Part shown: in pieces, positions 5,234 through 5,270 of the stretch | Layout of the letters: every line of letters starts with the position of its first letter | Numbering within the stretch: position 1 is the first letter of the stretch | Source of the DNA: Spirochaetaceae bacterium | GTDB taxonomy: Bacteria; Spirochaetota; Spirochaetia; Treponematales; Breznakiellaceae | NCBI GenBank assembly: GCA_031265025.1 | Contig: JAISDF010000200.1 | Coordinates: forward strand, 1 to 5,270 | Length of the DNA: 5,270 nt | Direction of reading: 5' to 3' | The notes under the pieces: generated by a model | What the model saw: the letters and a program-made list of their open reading frames with translations, nothing else | What the model was told of the DNA's origin: nothing | The model's database searches: none | Program-made: the position numbers and the translations under genes

Positions 5234-5270
5234 CCCCCTAAAACCAGCACAAGCCCACCAAAAAAAACTA

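Noticed and set aside
5092..5248. Direct repeat AAAACCAGC at 5092-5100 and 5240-5248
   Set aside because: Nine bases in two copies about 140 bp apart could be chance. No transposon ends or target duplications accompany them.
5260..5267. Run of eight A, read as a terminator T tract on the minus strand
   Set aside because: The stem would lie to the right of the window, so it cannot be judged. Nothing visible forms a hairpin before it.

Overview
The window looks like ordinary chromosome from a moderately GC-rich bacterium. It holds six protein genes packed almost end to end, plus a 271-bp non-coding stretch at the right edge. My best guess at the host is a spirochaete of the Treponema/Breznakiellaceae group. 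This rests on a short protein carrying a DbpA-type RNA-binding domain without a helicase, next to a UPF0158–GNAT fusion, and on general sequence style. It is an inference without database support. No tRNA, rRNA, CRISPR array, insertion sequence, phage gene or recognisable defence gene is visible.

Layout, left to right. Positions 1-1807 (minus strand) hold a tight three-gene cluster. In transcription order it is a stand-alone DbpA-domain RNA-binding protein, a glyoxalase II-like metallo-beta-lactamase (MBL) fold hydrolase 6 bp downstream, and a YfcE/MJ0936-type metallophosphoesterase. The phosphoesterase start codon overlaps the hydrolase stop codon (ATGA), and the gene runs off the left edge. 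Positions 1808-1891 form an 84-bp spacer with a promoter candidate and several short dyads. Positions 1892-2755 (minus) encode the UPF0158–GNAT fusion. A 37-bp divergent spacer (2756-2792) separates it from a plus-strand tyrosine phosphatase of the HCxxGKDRTG type (2793-3518). The 3' end of that gene overlaps by 13 bp the 3' end of glpK, glycerol kinase, which lies on the minus strand (3506-4999). Upstream of glpK, positions 5000-5270 contain a strong SD, a roughly 200-nt putative leader, a six-copy heptanucleotide array and a promoter with perfect TTGACA and TATAAT hexamers.

The genes do not form one obvious pathway. GlpK makes sn-glycerol-3-phosphate, the hydrolase may detoxify glutathione- or other thiol-linked thioesters, and the phosphatase and phosphoesterase are signalling or housekeeping hydrolases with unknown substrates.

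The most unusual signal is the heptamer array (5161-5202), which begins at the base after the -10 box of the presumed glpK promoter. Transcription would start inside the repeat, so copy-number change would alter the 5' end of the transcript. The second is the 37-bp divergent spacer, where both genes lack an SD and each has a -10-like element 6 bases before its ATG, suggesting leaderless mRNAs. I found no convincing new multi-gene system.
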